DNA of 5,175 nucleotides, taken from Ruminococcaceae bacterium UBA1785. Its GTDB lineage: Bacteria > Bacillota > Clostridia > Oscillospirales > Acutalibacteraceae. A program made the translations under genes and the position numbers. Position 1 is the stretch's first letter; the number at the start of each line of letters is the position of its first letter. Under the pieces are notes generated by a model. The model was not told the origin of the DNA, did no database searches, and saw nothing but the letters and a program-made list of their open reading frames with translations. The stretch spans positions 1 to 5,175 of the forward strand of contig DCGF01000002.1 in assembly GCA_002314555.1 (NCBI GenBank), written 5' to 3'. Positions 1 through 5,175 of this stretch are shown here, one piece after another.

Positions 1-2
1 TG

Positions 3-1028
3 CTCGGTTCAGGTACTGAGGCTTGCATGTGCGCAGAGCGTGTTGCACGTCTTGCTACAGGCCACAAGAACATCATGAAGATGGGCGGCGCTTATCACGG
101 TTGGTCAGATATGATCGCTTGGGATATGCGTGTTCCAGGAACAATGAACCTTCAGTCAAAGGGTATCCCAATGTACGCATTCAAGCATACACAGGGCTTC
201 TTCCCTGGCGACCTTGAAGACCTTGAGAGAAAGCTTAAGATCAACGAACTCAACGGCGGTACAGCTGGTGTGTTCATCGAGCCAATCGGCCCAGAGTCAG
301 CTACTCGTCCTGTTACTAAGGAATTCGTTAAGGGCGTTGAGGCTCTCTGCCATAAGTACGGCGCACTCCTTATCTGTGATGAGGTTGTTTCAGGTTTCCG
401 TATTGGTACATCAGGTGCTCAGGGTTACTACGGCATCGACCCAGACCTTACAATCTTTGGTAAGATCATCGCTGGTGGTTACCCAGGCGCAGGCGGAATC
501 GGCGGTCATAAGGACGTAATGAAGCACTTAGGCGCTGGCCTTGATGCATCAGGTAAGAAGATTAAGAAGGCTATGTGCGGTGGTACAATGGCAGCTACTC
601 CTATCTCTTGCGTTGCTGGTTATACAGCTATCTGCGAAATCGAGAGAAGAAATGCTTGTGAAGTTGCTGGTAAGATGGGTGACCGTCTCACAAAGGGTAT
701 CCAGGAGAGCATTAAGAAGTACAACCTTCCATTCGTAGCATTCAACGTAGGTTCTGTTTGTCACCTCGACACAGTAGGTACAATGCAGTTCGCTATCGAC
801 CTTAAGAAGGCTTGGGAAATCCCTGGTATCCTTGATCAGACAGGTATCCGTCAGGTTGAGATGCAGAACATGGGTGCTGCATACATGGCTGAAGGCCTTG
901 TAACACTCGCTGGTTCACGTCTCTACACATCAGCTGCTTATGATGAGAAGATGATTGATGACTGTATCGCACGTTTCGATAAGGTTCTTTCACAGTGTGA
1001 ACTTATCCCAACAGCTAAGAAGAAATAA
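3..1028 (+). CDS. Class III (GSA-aminomutase-like) PLP aminotransferase, 5'-truncated
   Basis: Pyridoxal-phosphate enzyme of fold type I, class III, resembling glutamate-1-semialdehyde 2,1-aminomutase. The frame is open from base 3, so 341 residues are visible and the start lies outside the window. Full-length relatives are about 430 residues, so roughly 100 N-terminal residues are missing. Visible motifs (numbered from the first visible residue): GSGTEA at 2-7, which corresponds to the SGTEA phosphate-binding loop; YHGWSD at 31-36, the ring-stacking segment; CDEVVSGFR around 125-133, with Asp126 contacting the PLP nitrogen; FGKIIAGG around 152-159, with Lys154 the Schiff-base lysine; and GTMAATP around 194-200. 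The C-terminal EG...GSRLYTSAAY segment also fits the family. It is probably soluble and cytoplasmic. The aldolase-like gene starts 11 bases after its stop, so they are very likely co-transcribed. Nearly all its Lys codons are AAG, unlike its neighbour, which hints at high expression. The family is secure; true HemL activity is not, because no haem genes are adjacent and the substrate-side residues are uncertain. Confidence 0.9.
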   Translation, partial: LGSGTEACMCAERVARLATGHKNIMKMGGAYHGWSDMIAWDMRVPGTMNLQSKGIPMYAFKHTQGFFPGDLEDLERKLKINELNGGTAGVFIEPIGPESATRPVTKEFVKGVEALCHKYGALLICDEVVSGFRIGTSGAQGYYGIDPDLTIFGKIIAGGYPGAGGIGGHKDVMKHLGAGLDASGKKIKKAMCGGTMAATPISCVAGYTAICEIERRNACEVAGKMGDRLTKGIQESIKKYNLPFVAFNVGSVCHLDTVGTMQFAIDLKKAWEIPGILDQTGIRQVEMQNMGAAYMAEGLVTLAGSRLYTSAAYDEKMIDDCIARFDKVLSQCELIPTAKKK

Positions 1029-1032
1029 GAGG
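1029..1032 (+). promoter_or_regulatory. Ribosome binding site of the aldolase-like gene
   Basis: GAGG starts immediately after the TAA stop of the aminotransferase gene and lies 7 bases before the ATG at 1040. The tight packing of stop, Shine-Dalgarno and start supports a single operon with possible translational coupling, and fixes the start of the second gene. Confidence 0.75.
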
Positions 1033-1039
1033 TAAACCC

Positions 1040-2206
1040 ATGGCATATGAAATTAATGAAGCTAGAGCACTTGTCGTTGAAGCAGGTAAAAAACTTGTTG
1101 AGACCGGTCTCATAGCTAGAACTTGGGGAAATGTCTCAGCACGTATTTCAGACACACAGTTTGTTATCACTCCTAGTGGACGTGCATATGAGACACTTGA
1201 ACCTAAAGATCTTGTTGTAGTTAACATCGCTGACTGCGAATACGAAGGTGACATTAAACCTTCTTCAGAGAAAGGTATCCACGCTGATGCTTATCGTCTT
1301 CGTCCAGATGTTGACTTCGTAATCCACACACATCAGGTTAACGCATCTGCTCTCTCTCCTATCGGACGTGAGATTATGGGCGTTCCTGTAGCAGATTATG
1401 GAATGCCTTCAACTGACGGTCTTCGCAAGGCTGTTGCTAAAGTTGTCGAGGCAAACCCAGATAACAAAGCTATCATCATGAAGCACCACGGTGCTCTTTG
1501 CCTCGGCGCTAACTACGACGAAGCATTCAAAGTTGCAGAAGACCTTGAAAAGATCTGTGGCAAAGAACTCTCAAGAGTTGCTAAGTTCACAGAGAACTTA
1601 AACGGTGCAAAGCTCCTTTATAAAGCTTTCGAAGCTCGTTTCGCCACACCTTGTGGAGCACTCGAAGACCTCGGTAAGAGTAGAAGATACTCAGACAGCA
1701 CTTTCGAGTTCACTACAAAAAAGGGCAAAGTATATATCTGTAACGTAGAATCAGGCTGTGCATATGAAGGCATCGCTCCTCGTGCTGCCGCTATCCACGC
1801 TGCTATTTATAAGAACTCAGACGTTAAGTTTATCGACCAGTACGCTGAGAAGGACGTTCTCGCCCTCTCTAAAGCTGGTAAGAATATGATTCCACACCTT
1901 GACGACTTTGCTCAGATTGCTGGTATCGATGTTAAGTGTAAGAACTGGGCTAACACAAGCTACAGAACTGACGCTAAAGAAATCGGTAAAGCTGCAAAGG
2001 GCCGCAACGCTGTACTCGTTAAGGGTCAGGGCGCTCTCTGCATGGGCAACTCCCTCTTTGACCTTGAAGGTGTAAAGAAGGTACTTGAAAAAGAGTGTAA
2101 GGCTGAGATGTACTGTAAGCTCACAGTATCAGAGTCTCCACTCCCTATCGCTGACCGTGCTATCATGAGAGTTATCTACACTCTTAAATATTCAAAGCAG
2201 GCATAA
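1040..2206 (+). CDS. Tandem-domain class II aldolase/adducin family protein
   Basis: 388 residues made of two homologous class II aldolase/adducin-like domains, about 1-185 and 205-388; single-domain relatives (for example L-fuculose-1-phosphate aldolase) are about 215 residues. Domain 1 looks catalytically intact. It has GNVSAR at 30-35 and TPSG at 44-47 (phosphate/substrate loops in the family), Glu77 in SSEKGIH, His96 and His98 in HTH, and His150 in KHHG, matching the Glu plus three His metal site of the fuculose-phosphate aldolase family. Domain 2 repeats the scaffold (AIHAAIY near 251-257, KGQGALCMG at 328-336 against KHHGALCLG) but the aligned metal positions are non-ligand: Gln267/Ala269 for HTH and Gln330 for His150. 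Domain 2 is therefore probably structural or regulatory. The family performs retro-aldol cleavage, epimerisation, dehydration or decarboxylation of small, usually phosphorylated, sugars and acids; which one applies here is not visible. It ends in tandem TAA-TAG stops and is followed by a terminator. It is the second gene of an operon with the aminotransferase. Confidence 0.87.
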   Translation: MAYEINEARALVVEAGKKLVETGLIARTWGNVSARISDTQFVITPSGRAYETLEPKDLVVVNIADCEYEGDIKPSSEKGIHADAYRLRPDVDFVIHTHQVNASALSPIGREIMGVPVADYGMPSTDGLRKAVAKVVEANPDNKAIIMKHHGALCLGANYDEAFKVAEDLEKICGKELSRVAKFTENLNGAKLLYKAFEARFATPCGALEDLGKSRRYSDSTFEFTTKKGKVYICNVESGCAYEGIAPRAAAIHAAIYKNSDVKFIDQYAEKDVLALSKAGKNMIPHLDDFAQIAGIDVKCKNWANTSYRTDAKEIGKAAKGRNAVLVKGQGALCMGNSLFDLEGVKKVLEKECKAEMYCKLTVSESPLPIADRAIMRVIYTLKYSKQA

Positions 2207-2216
2207 TAGAAATAAT

Positions 2217-2249
2217 AAAACCCCGTTGGTAAACCAACGGGGTTTTTTT
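2217..2249 (+). terminator. Rho-independent terminator between convergent genes, probably bidirectional
   Basis: The arms CCCCGTTGGT (2221-2230) and ACCAACGGGG (2233-2242) are perfectly complementary. With a realistic four-base loop this leaves a 9-bp GC-rich stem. Seven T residues follow at 2243-2249, and AAAA precedes at 2217-2220. The hairpin starts 14 bases after the aldolase-like gene's stop and ends 15 bases before the stop of the convergent peptidase gene. It terminates the plus-strand operon strongly. It may also serve the minus strand, although the T run there is shorter (TTTTATTATTT). Confidence 0.9.
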
Positions 2250-2257
2250 ATGCCAAA

Positions 2258-3517
2258 TTAATAATCAAGGCCCTTCTCATCAAAGAGGAATGCAGCCTCG
2301 AGAAGTGTGTTAACACCGGCAGCGATAGTTCTCTTATCGAGGTTATCTGCTGTGTCAAGACGTGTGTGATAGTAACGTGCTGGAGTTGGGTCCATAGCAG
2401 CGAGGCAGCAAGCCTTCATACCGCCCTGAGCGAGTGCTGCGGCGTCAGATGAGCCGAAGAATACGTTAGCGTAAGGAAGGTCAAGGCCTGCAAGGTGAGA
2501 TGCTTCCTTTACAAGTCCAGCAGTTTTAGCGTCGAGCTTAACTGTGCCAGACATATCCTTGTTATAAATACCCATATCGTCGAAGTCACGGAGTGTATCT
2601 GTGCAGATGCAGATGGTTTCAACACCTGAATCTGCGAATTCTTTCGCATGTCTCTTTGCAAAGTCCTTTGCACCACGAAGACCAGCTTCCTCTGAAGACA
2701 TAGAGATAGAAACAACCTCTGTGTTCTCAAAACGGATGTCGTTATCGTTAAGGAACTGCATAACTGCCATAGATGCGAATACGCCTGAGAGGTTATCATT
2801 AGCACCGTCTACGCAGATGCTCCAGTTCATGAAGAATATGATAAGAATCATAGCTGGGATTGTGATGATAGCGAAGATTCTACCGATAATAAGGAACCAA
2901 GTAGTAAAGAGTCCACATGCTGCGAGGATTACGATAATAAGATCAACTACAAGGCAAACAATACCGATGGCGATGATAGTAGTTAAAAGACGACCGCCAC
3001 CGAGATATGTATATCTCCACTCCCAAGCAGAGTCAACGTGACCTGAGAAGATTATTCTTCTCTTTGTTTCACCTTTTGCTTTTCTTGTACAAATAACGTT
3101 CTTTGCTTCTCTTTCTGGGAAGAGTGGGTCGAGGAACTCTTTATAGAATAAGAATTCACCAAGGATACAAGCAACAGAGATAACTGTTAAGATAAGGGAT
3201 ACGATTACAAGTCCCTTAATAGGTGCTATAAAGAAATAAATTATAAGAAGAAGTGCAGTGATGAGCATGCAGATACCGTCGATAAGTACCCAGCCCATAA
3301 ATGCCTTTGGATGAAGTTTAAACTCCTCTGTTCTTACTTCATCAGCCACTGGAGTCATATGTTCAATAACATAGTTCTGAGCCTTATGCTCCTGAGGGTA
3401 GCCTGATGGACGTCCGCCACCAGCAACCTCTATAGTTTTAGCGATTTGAGTAGCTACATAGTCCGCATATTTTTTAAGCTGCTCGTCGAAATTCTTTACG
3501 CTCTCTTTTGCAAGCAT
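2258..3517 (-). CDS. Membrane-embedded M28-family zinc peptidase, paralogue B
   Basis: A 419-residue metallopeptidase-like protein with four predicted membrane segments (about 78-97, 103-122, 179-202 and 208-230) and no signal peptide. The M28 ligand set is complete: His160 (GHVDS, with Asp162 supporting), Asp241 (GANDNLSG, bridging), Glu276-Glu277 (general base and ligand in SSEEAGLRGAK), Asp307 (CTDT) and His384 (YYHTRLD). A SSDAAALAQGG segment near 356-366 matches the family's substrate-side loop. Residues about 34-75 resemble the usual M28 N-terminal motif region. A transmembrane hairpin lies between His160 and Asp241, which is atypical. The ATG at 3517 is chosen because AGGAG (3531-3527) is 9 bases upstream. 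An upstream in-frame ATG at 3526 abuts that ribosome binding site and would add only three residues. The adjacent upstream gene is a paralogue, but this gene has its own promoter. Activity is likely aminopeptidase or dipeptidase type by family; substrate unknown. Soluble parts are predicted cytoplasmic because KGETKRR precedes the active-site segment. Confidence 0.87.
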   Translation of the reverse strand: MLAKESVKNFDEQLKKYADYVATQIAKTIEVAGGGRPSGYPQEHKAQNYVIEHMTPVADEVRTEEFKLHPKAFMGWVLIDGICMLITALLLIIYFFIAPIKGLVIVSLILTVISVACILGEFLFYKEFLDPLFPEREAKNVICTRKAKGETKRRIIFSGHVDSAWEWRYTYLGGGRLLTTIIAIGIVCLVVDLIIVILAACGLFTTWFLIIGRIFAIITIPAMILIIFFMNWSICVDGANDNLSGVFASMAVMQFLNDNDIRFENTEVVSISMSSEEAGLRGAKDFAKRHAKEFADSGVETICICTDTLRDFDDMGIYNKDMSGTVKLDAKTAGLVKEASHLAGLDLPYANVFFGSSDAAALAQGGMKACCLAAMDPTPARYYHTRLDTADNLDKRTIAAGVNTLLEAAFLFDEKGLDY

Positions 3518-3526
3518 AAATATCAT

Positions 3527-3531
3527 CTCCT
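3527..3531 (-). promoter_or_regulatory. Ribosome binding site deciding the paralogue B start
   Basis: On the minus strand AGGAG is followed directly by ATGATATTTATG. The first ATG (3526) has no spacer from the Shine-Dalgarno sequence, whereas the second (3517) has a 9-base spacer, so initiation at 3517 is preferred. Confidence 0.75.
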
Positions 3532-3551
3532 AAAATAAAATAACCATATAG

Positions 3552-3580
3552 ATTATAAACAAAAAGGGCTGGTTTTTCAA
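3552..3580 (-). promoter_or_regulatory. Sigma-A promoter of peptidase paralogue B, nested in the upstream terminator
   Basis: On the minus strand the -35 box TTGAAA (3580-3575) and the perfect -10 box TATAAT (3557-3552) are separated by exactly 17 bases. The -35 covers the loop of the terminator hairpin of the preceding gene plus two stem bases. The spacer is the descending hairpin arm and its T tract. Transcription would start near 3545, giving a leader of about 28 bases before the ATG at 3517. This is called from consensus match and spacing only. Confidence 0.75.
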
Positions 3581-3587
3581 CCAGCCC
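3561..3587 (-). terminator. Rho-independent terminator of peptidase paralogue A
   Basis: Read on the minus strand, GGGCTGGTT (3587-3579), loop GAAA, AACCAGCCC (3574-3566), then TTTTT (3565-3561): a perfect 9-bp stem with a four-base loop. It begins 16 bases after the TAA at 3606-3604. It separates transcription of the two paralogous peptidase genes, although it also carries the -35 box of the next promoter. Confidence 0.9.
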
Positions 3588-3603
3588 AAAATGTTTTTAT
3601 AAA

Positions 3604-4827
3604 TTACTGCTTAGCGCCCTGATCGAACTTATCAAGTACACGAACTGAAACTGCGAAGCAATCGCCAAGTCCCTGAAGGTTCATGTTGTCGTATGAGTCA
3701 CGACGTGTATGATAGTAATCTTCAAGCTTGTGGTTAAGACCAGTAATACCTGTTGAACGGAATCCGCCCTGTGCAAATGCTGCGTTATCTGTAGCACCGC
3801 CAAGTGGAGGAACCATACCCTTCTTACAACCGATGTTGAGCTCAGCTGCAGCTTCCATAAAGAGGTCAGAAACGTCCTTATCAGCCTTTACTGTAGCGTT
3901 AAGGTCACGGTAGTTAGTAAGAAGATACTTAGGATCATGAATTGTGTCATAAGAATAGATGAATGTAGGAACATCATCGAACTCACCCTTATGAGCTTCG
4001 CACCATGCCTTAGCACCACGGAGACCAGCTTCTTCAGAACCAGAAAGGATAACACCAACTTCTGTGTTCTCAAGCTCAATGCCCATTTCCTGCATGTACT
4101 TAAGGATAGCGATACCCATGTAACAACCTGAAAGGTTATCGTTAGCACCGTCTACAACACGGTTACGGTTCCACATAAAGAACATGTAGATCCAGAATGG
4201 GAAGAATAAGAAGAACCACTTACCAACAGATACGAGACCTTCTGTAAGACCATTACAAAGAGCAATGATACCAAGTACGAGGTAACCAACTACGCCTGCT
4301 GCTGCAACGATGATAAGGCCTTCGAAAAGAACGCCACCACCGAGGTAGTTTGCTGGCCATTCCCAAGCTGCGTCTGGATGTCCGTTGAAGAAAATTCTTC
4401 TCTTAACTTCGCCCTTACAAGACTTAATAGCGGTAACGTTAGTACCAGTCTTTTCTGGGAACATGAAGTCAACAACTTTCTTATACATACCGAACTGTAA
4501 AAGTGCAAGTCCGAGTGCACCAATCATAAGAAGGATTGTTGCAATCTGGATGTCCTGGAAGAAACAAATTACTGCAAGGAATGCAAATGTGAAGCTGATG
4601 TGAATCCAACCATAGAAAGAACCTGGGTTCTCTTTGAATGATTCAACGTCTGCTCTTTCGCATCCGAAGCCCTTCATCTGCTCTGCCATGTACTCACAAG
4701 CGATACGCTCGCCATCTGAACCTGGATCACGCTTTGGCATGTCCTTACAGATATGTGTGATCTCATCGATCATAAACTGCGCTGCTTCATCTTTCTTAGC
4801 GATGATAGCATCAAATTTCTCGCTCAT
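3604..4827 (-). CDS. Membrane-embedded M28-family zinc peptidase, paralogue A
   Basis: A 407-residue paralogue of the next minus-strand gene, with the same architecture. Predicted M28 ligands are His150 (GHPDAAWEW), Asp230 (GANDNLSG), Glu265-Glu266 (GSEEAGLRGAK), Asp294 (YSYDT) and His373 (YYHTRRD); spacings match the paralogue within one or two residues. GGATDNAAFAQGG near 343-355 corresponds to the family's SD...F...G segment. Hydrophobic segments lie at about 74-91, 93-112, 167-190 and 203-219; the latter pair falls between His150 and Asp230. Basic residues flank the predicted inner sides (MYKK after segment 2, KGEVKRR before the active site, NRNR after segment 4), whereas the short outer loops are nearly uncharged, so N-in/C-in topology with cytoplasmic catalytic parts is inferred. 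There is no signal peptide. The ATG at 4827 has AGGAGG 8 bases upstream. The gene is flanked by terminators on both sides and has its own predicted promoter, so it is probably monocistronic. M28 membership is firm; peptide substrate and physiological role are unknown. Confidence 0.88.
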   Translation of the reverse strand: MSEKFDAIIAKKDEAAQFMIDEITHICKDMPKRDPGSDGERIACEYMAEQMKGFGCERADVESFKENPGSFYGWIHISFTFAFLAVICFFQDIQIATILLMIGALGLALLQFGMYKKVVDFMFPEKTGTNVTAIKSCKGEVKRRIFFNGHPDAAWEWPANYLGGGVLFEGLIIVAAAGVVGYLVLGIIALCNGLTEGLVSVGKWFFLFFPFWIYMFFMWNRNRVVDGANDNLSGCYMGIAILKYMQEMGIELENTEVGVILSGSEEAGLRGAKAWCEAHKGEFDDVPTFIYSYDTIHDPKYLLTNYRDLNATVKADKDVSDLFMEAAAELNIGCKKGMVPPLGGATDNAAFAQGGFRSTGITGLNHKLEDYYHTRRDSYDNMNLQGLGDCFAVSVRVLDKFDQGAKQ

Positions 4828-4835
4828 TCGAATTA

Positions 4836-4841
4836 CCTCCT
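4836..4841 (-). promoter_or_regulatory. Ribosome binding site of peptidase paralogue A
   Basis: A full AGGAGG on the minus strand with an 8-base spacer to the ATG at 4827. It fixes the start of this gene and shows a classical Firmicute-type initiation signal. Confidence 0.85.
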
Positions 4842-4874
4842 ATATTAATAATTTCCGAAATGAACAACGATAAT

Positions 4875-4903
4875 ATTTTAACAAAAAAGTGCCCGAGTGT
4901 AAA
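4875..4903 (-). promoter_or_regulatory. Candidate sigma-A promoter of peptidase paralogue A, nested in the upstream terminator
   Basis: On the minus strand, TTTACA (4903-4898) and TAAAAT (4880-4875) are separated by exactly 17 bases. Each differs from consensus at one position (TTGACA, TATAAT). TTTACA lies in the loop and first stem bases of the preceding terminator, and the spacer runs through the descending arm and T tract. The predicted start near 4868 gives a leader of about 40 bases. It is weaker on consensus than the paralogue B promoter, but the identical geometry supports it. Confidence 0.6.
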
Positions 4904-4922
4904 GGACACTCAAGCACTTTTT
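4883..4922 (-). terminator. Rho-independent terminator after the methyltransferase gene, possibly bidirectional
   Basis: The outer arms GTGC (4889-4892) and GCAC (4914-4917), extended by A/T pairs, and the inner arms GAGTGT (4895-4900) and ACACTC (4906-4911) form a stem broken by one 2x2 internal mismatch (CC opposite AA), with loop AAAGG. On the minus strand six T residues follow (4888-4883), about 40 bases after the methyltransferase stop. On the plus strand five T residues follow (4918-4922), but no plus-strand gene ends nearby. Confidence 0.8.
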
Positions 4923-4962
4923 ATGTATTTTCTATAGTCTTATATAATTTTTTGTATAAATA

Positions 4963-5175
4963 TTACATATCAAGATATGAATCTGAATAGAGTTCATAGT
5001 TCTTGAAGATGTCACAAGACTTGATTGTTTCCATGAGACGAAGGTCGCATGGGTTAACAATTGCAGATGTAAGACCCTGCATCATAGCCATAGCAACAAG
5101 TGCTGAATCCATGATTGGACGAACATTCTTTGGAGCACCGTTTGAGTTATTTGAAAGACCACCAGTTGACTTGAG
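4963..5175 (-). CDS. C-terminal end of a methyltetrahydrofolate:corrinoid-type methyltransferase (pterin-binding fold), partial
   Basis: The frame is open from the window edge to a TAA at 4965-4963 and encodes the last 70 residues of a longer protein (full-length relatives are about 260-300 residues). The visible part begins LKSTGGLSNNSNGAP and continues through RPIMDSALVAMAMMQGL, TSAIVNPCD, LMETIKSCDIF and a final Tyr-containing tail. This follows the C-terminal pattern of the MeTr/DHPS-like TIM barrel: a GLSN-S-G strand, an R-----LVMA helix, G--(S/A)AI(V/L)-P, and a final helix with a short tail. Such enzymes move the methyl group between methyltetrahydrofolate and a corrinoid protein, as in the Wood-Ljungdahl pathway or O-/N-demethylation systems. 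Which system applies here cannot be told, because the rest of the gene and any corrinoid protein lie outside the window. A dihydropteroate synthase is less likely, as the GLSN...AIVNP pattern fits the methyltransferase branch better. Its own terminator follows. Confidence 0.75.
   Translation of the reverse strand, partial: LKSTGGLSNNSNGAPKNVRPIMDSALVAMAMMQGLTSAIVNPCDLRLMETIKSCDIFKNYELYSDSYLDM

Noticed and set aside
3..1028. Naming the aminotransferase hemL
   Set aside because: The family motifs fit, but class III enzymes of this type act on many substrates, the N-terminus is missing and there is no haem gene context.
1040..2206. Naming the aldolase-like gene fucA, araD or mtnB
   Set aside because: The metal-site motifs are shared by all these families; the tandem architecture and lack of sugar-pathway neighbours give no basis for a specific name.
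2601..3041. A 146-codon open frame on the plus strand
   Set aside because: It lies wholly antisense to the M28 peptidase, has no ribosome binding site or recognisable domain, and arises from the codon pattern of the real gene.
3518..3526. Upstream ATG adding three residues to peptidase paralogue B
   Set aside because: It directly abuts the AGGAG sequence with no spacer; the ATG at 3517 is correctly spaced.
4871..4876. TATTAT-like -10 alternative upstream of paralogue A (minus strand)
   Set aside because: No reasonable -35 hexamer lies 16-18 bases upstream of it; TTTACA-17-TAAAAT fits better.
4923..4962. AT-rich stretch after the methyltransferase as a second promoter or small RNA
   Set aside because: There is no correctly spaced -35/-10 pair and no stable hairpin; it reads as an ordinary AT-rich 3' untranslated region before the terminator.

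Overview
The window looks like chromosomal DNA of an anaerobic Firmicute, most likely a clostridial relative of the Lachnospiraceae. This is inferred from the moderate-to-low GC content judged by eye, strong AGGAGG-type ribosome binding sites, AT-rich intergenic gaps with short hairpin-plus-T terminators, and the protein families present. No gene here fixes the genus. There are no RNA genes, mobile elements or CRISPR arrays.

Left part, plus strand (1-2206): a two-gene operon. The first gene, truncated by the window edge, is a PLP-dependent class III aminotransferase of the glutamate-1-semialdehyde aminomutase type. Eleven bases later comes a 388-residue protein with two class II aldolase/adducin-like domains. 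The first domain keeps the full metal site and the second has lost it. The pair presumably acts on one small-molecule pathway, but the substrate cannot be read from the sequence. A strong hairpin terminator at 2217-2249 separates this operon from the convergent genes on the other strand.

Right part, minus strand (2258-5175), read right to left: the last 70 residues of a pterin-binding methyltransferase (methyltetrahydrofolate:corrinoid type) and its terminator, then two paralogous membrane-embedded M28-family metallopeptidases (4827-3604 and 3517-2258). Each peptidase gene has its own predicted sigma-A promoter. In both cases the -35 box lies in the loop of the preceding gene's terminator hairpin, with an exact 17-base spacer formed by the descending hairpin arm and T tract.

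The most unusual content is the peptidase pair. Both keep all M28 metal ligands. However, the stretch between the first ligand (His of GHxD) and the second (Asp of GANDNLSG), normally short, is expanded to about 80 residues that hold a transmembrane hairpin. With a second hairpin nearer the N-terminus and positive-inside charges, both proteins are predicted to place their catalytic parts at the cytoplasmic face of the membrane. That would be atypical for M28 enzymes, which are commonly secreted or extracytoplasmic. The functional link between the peptidases and the flanking metabolic genes is unknown.
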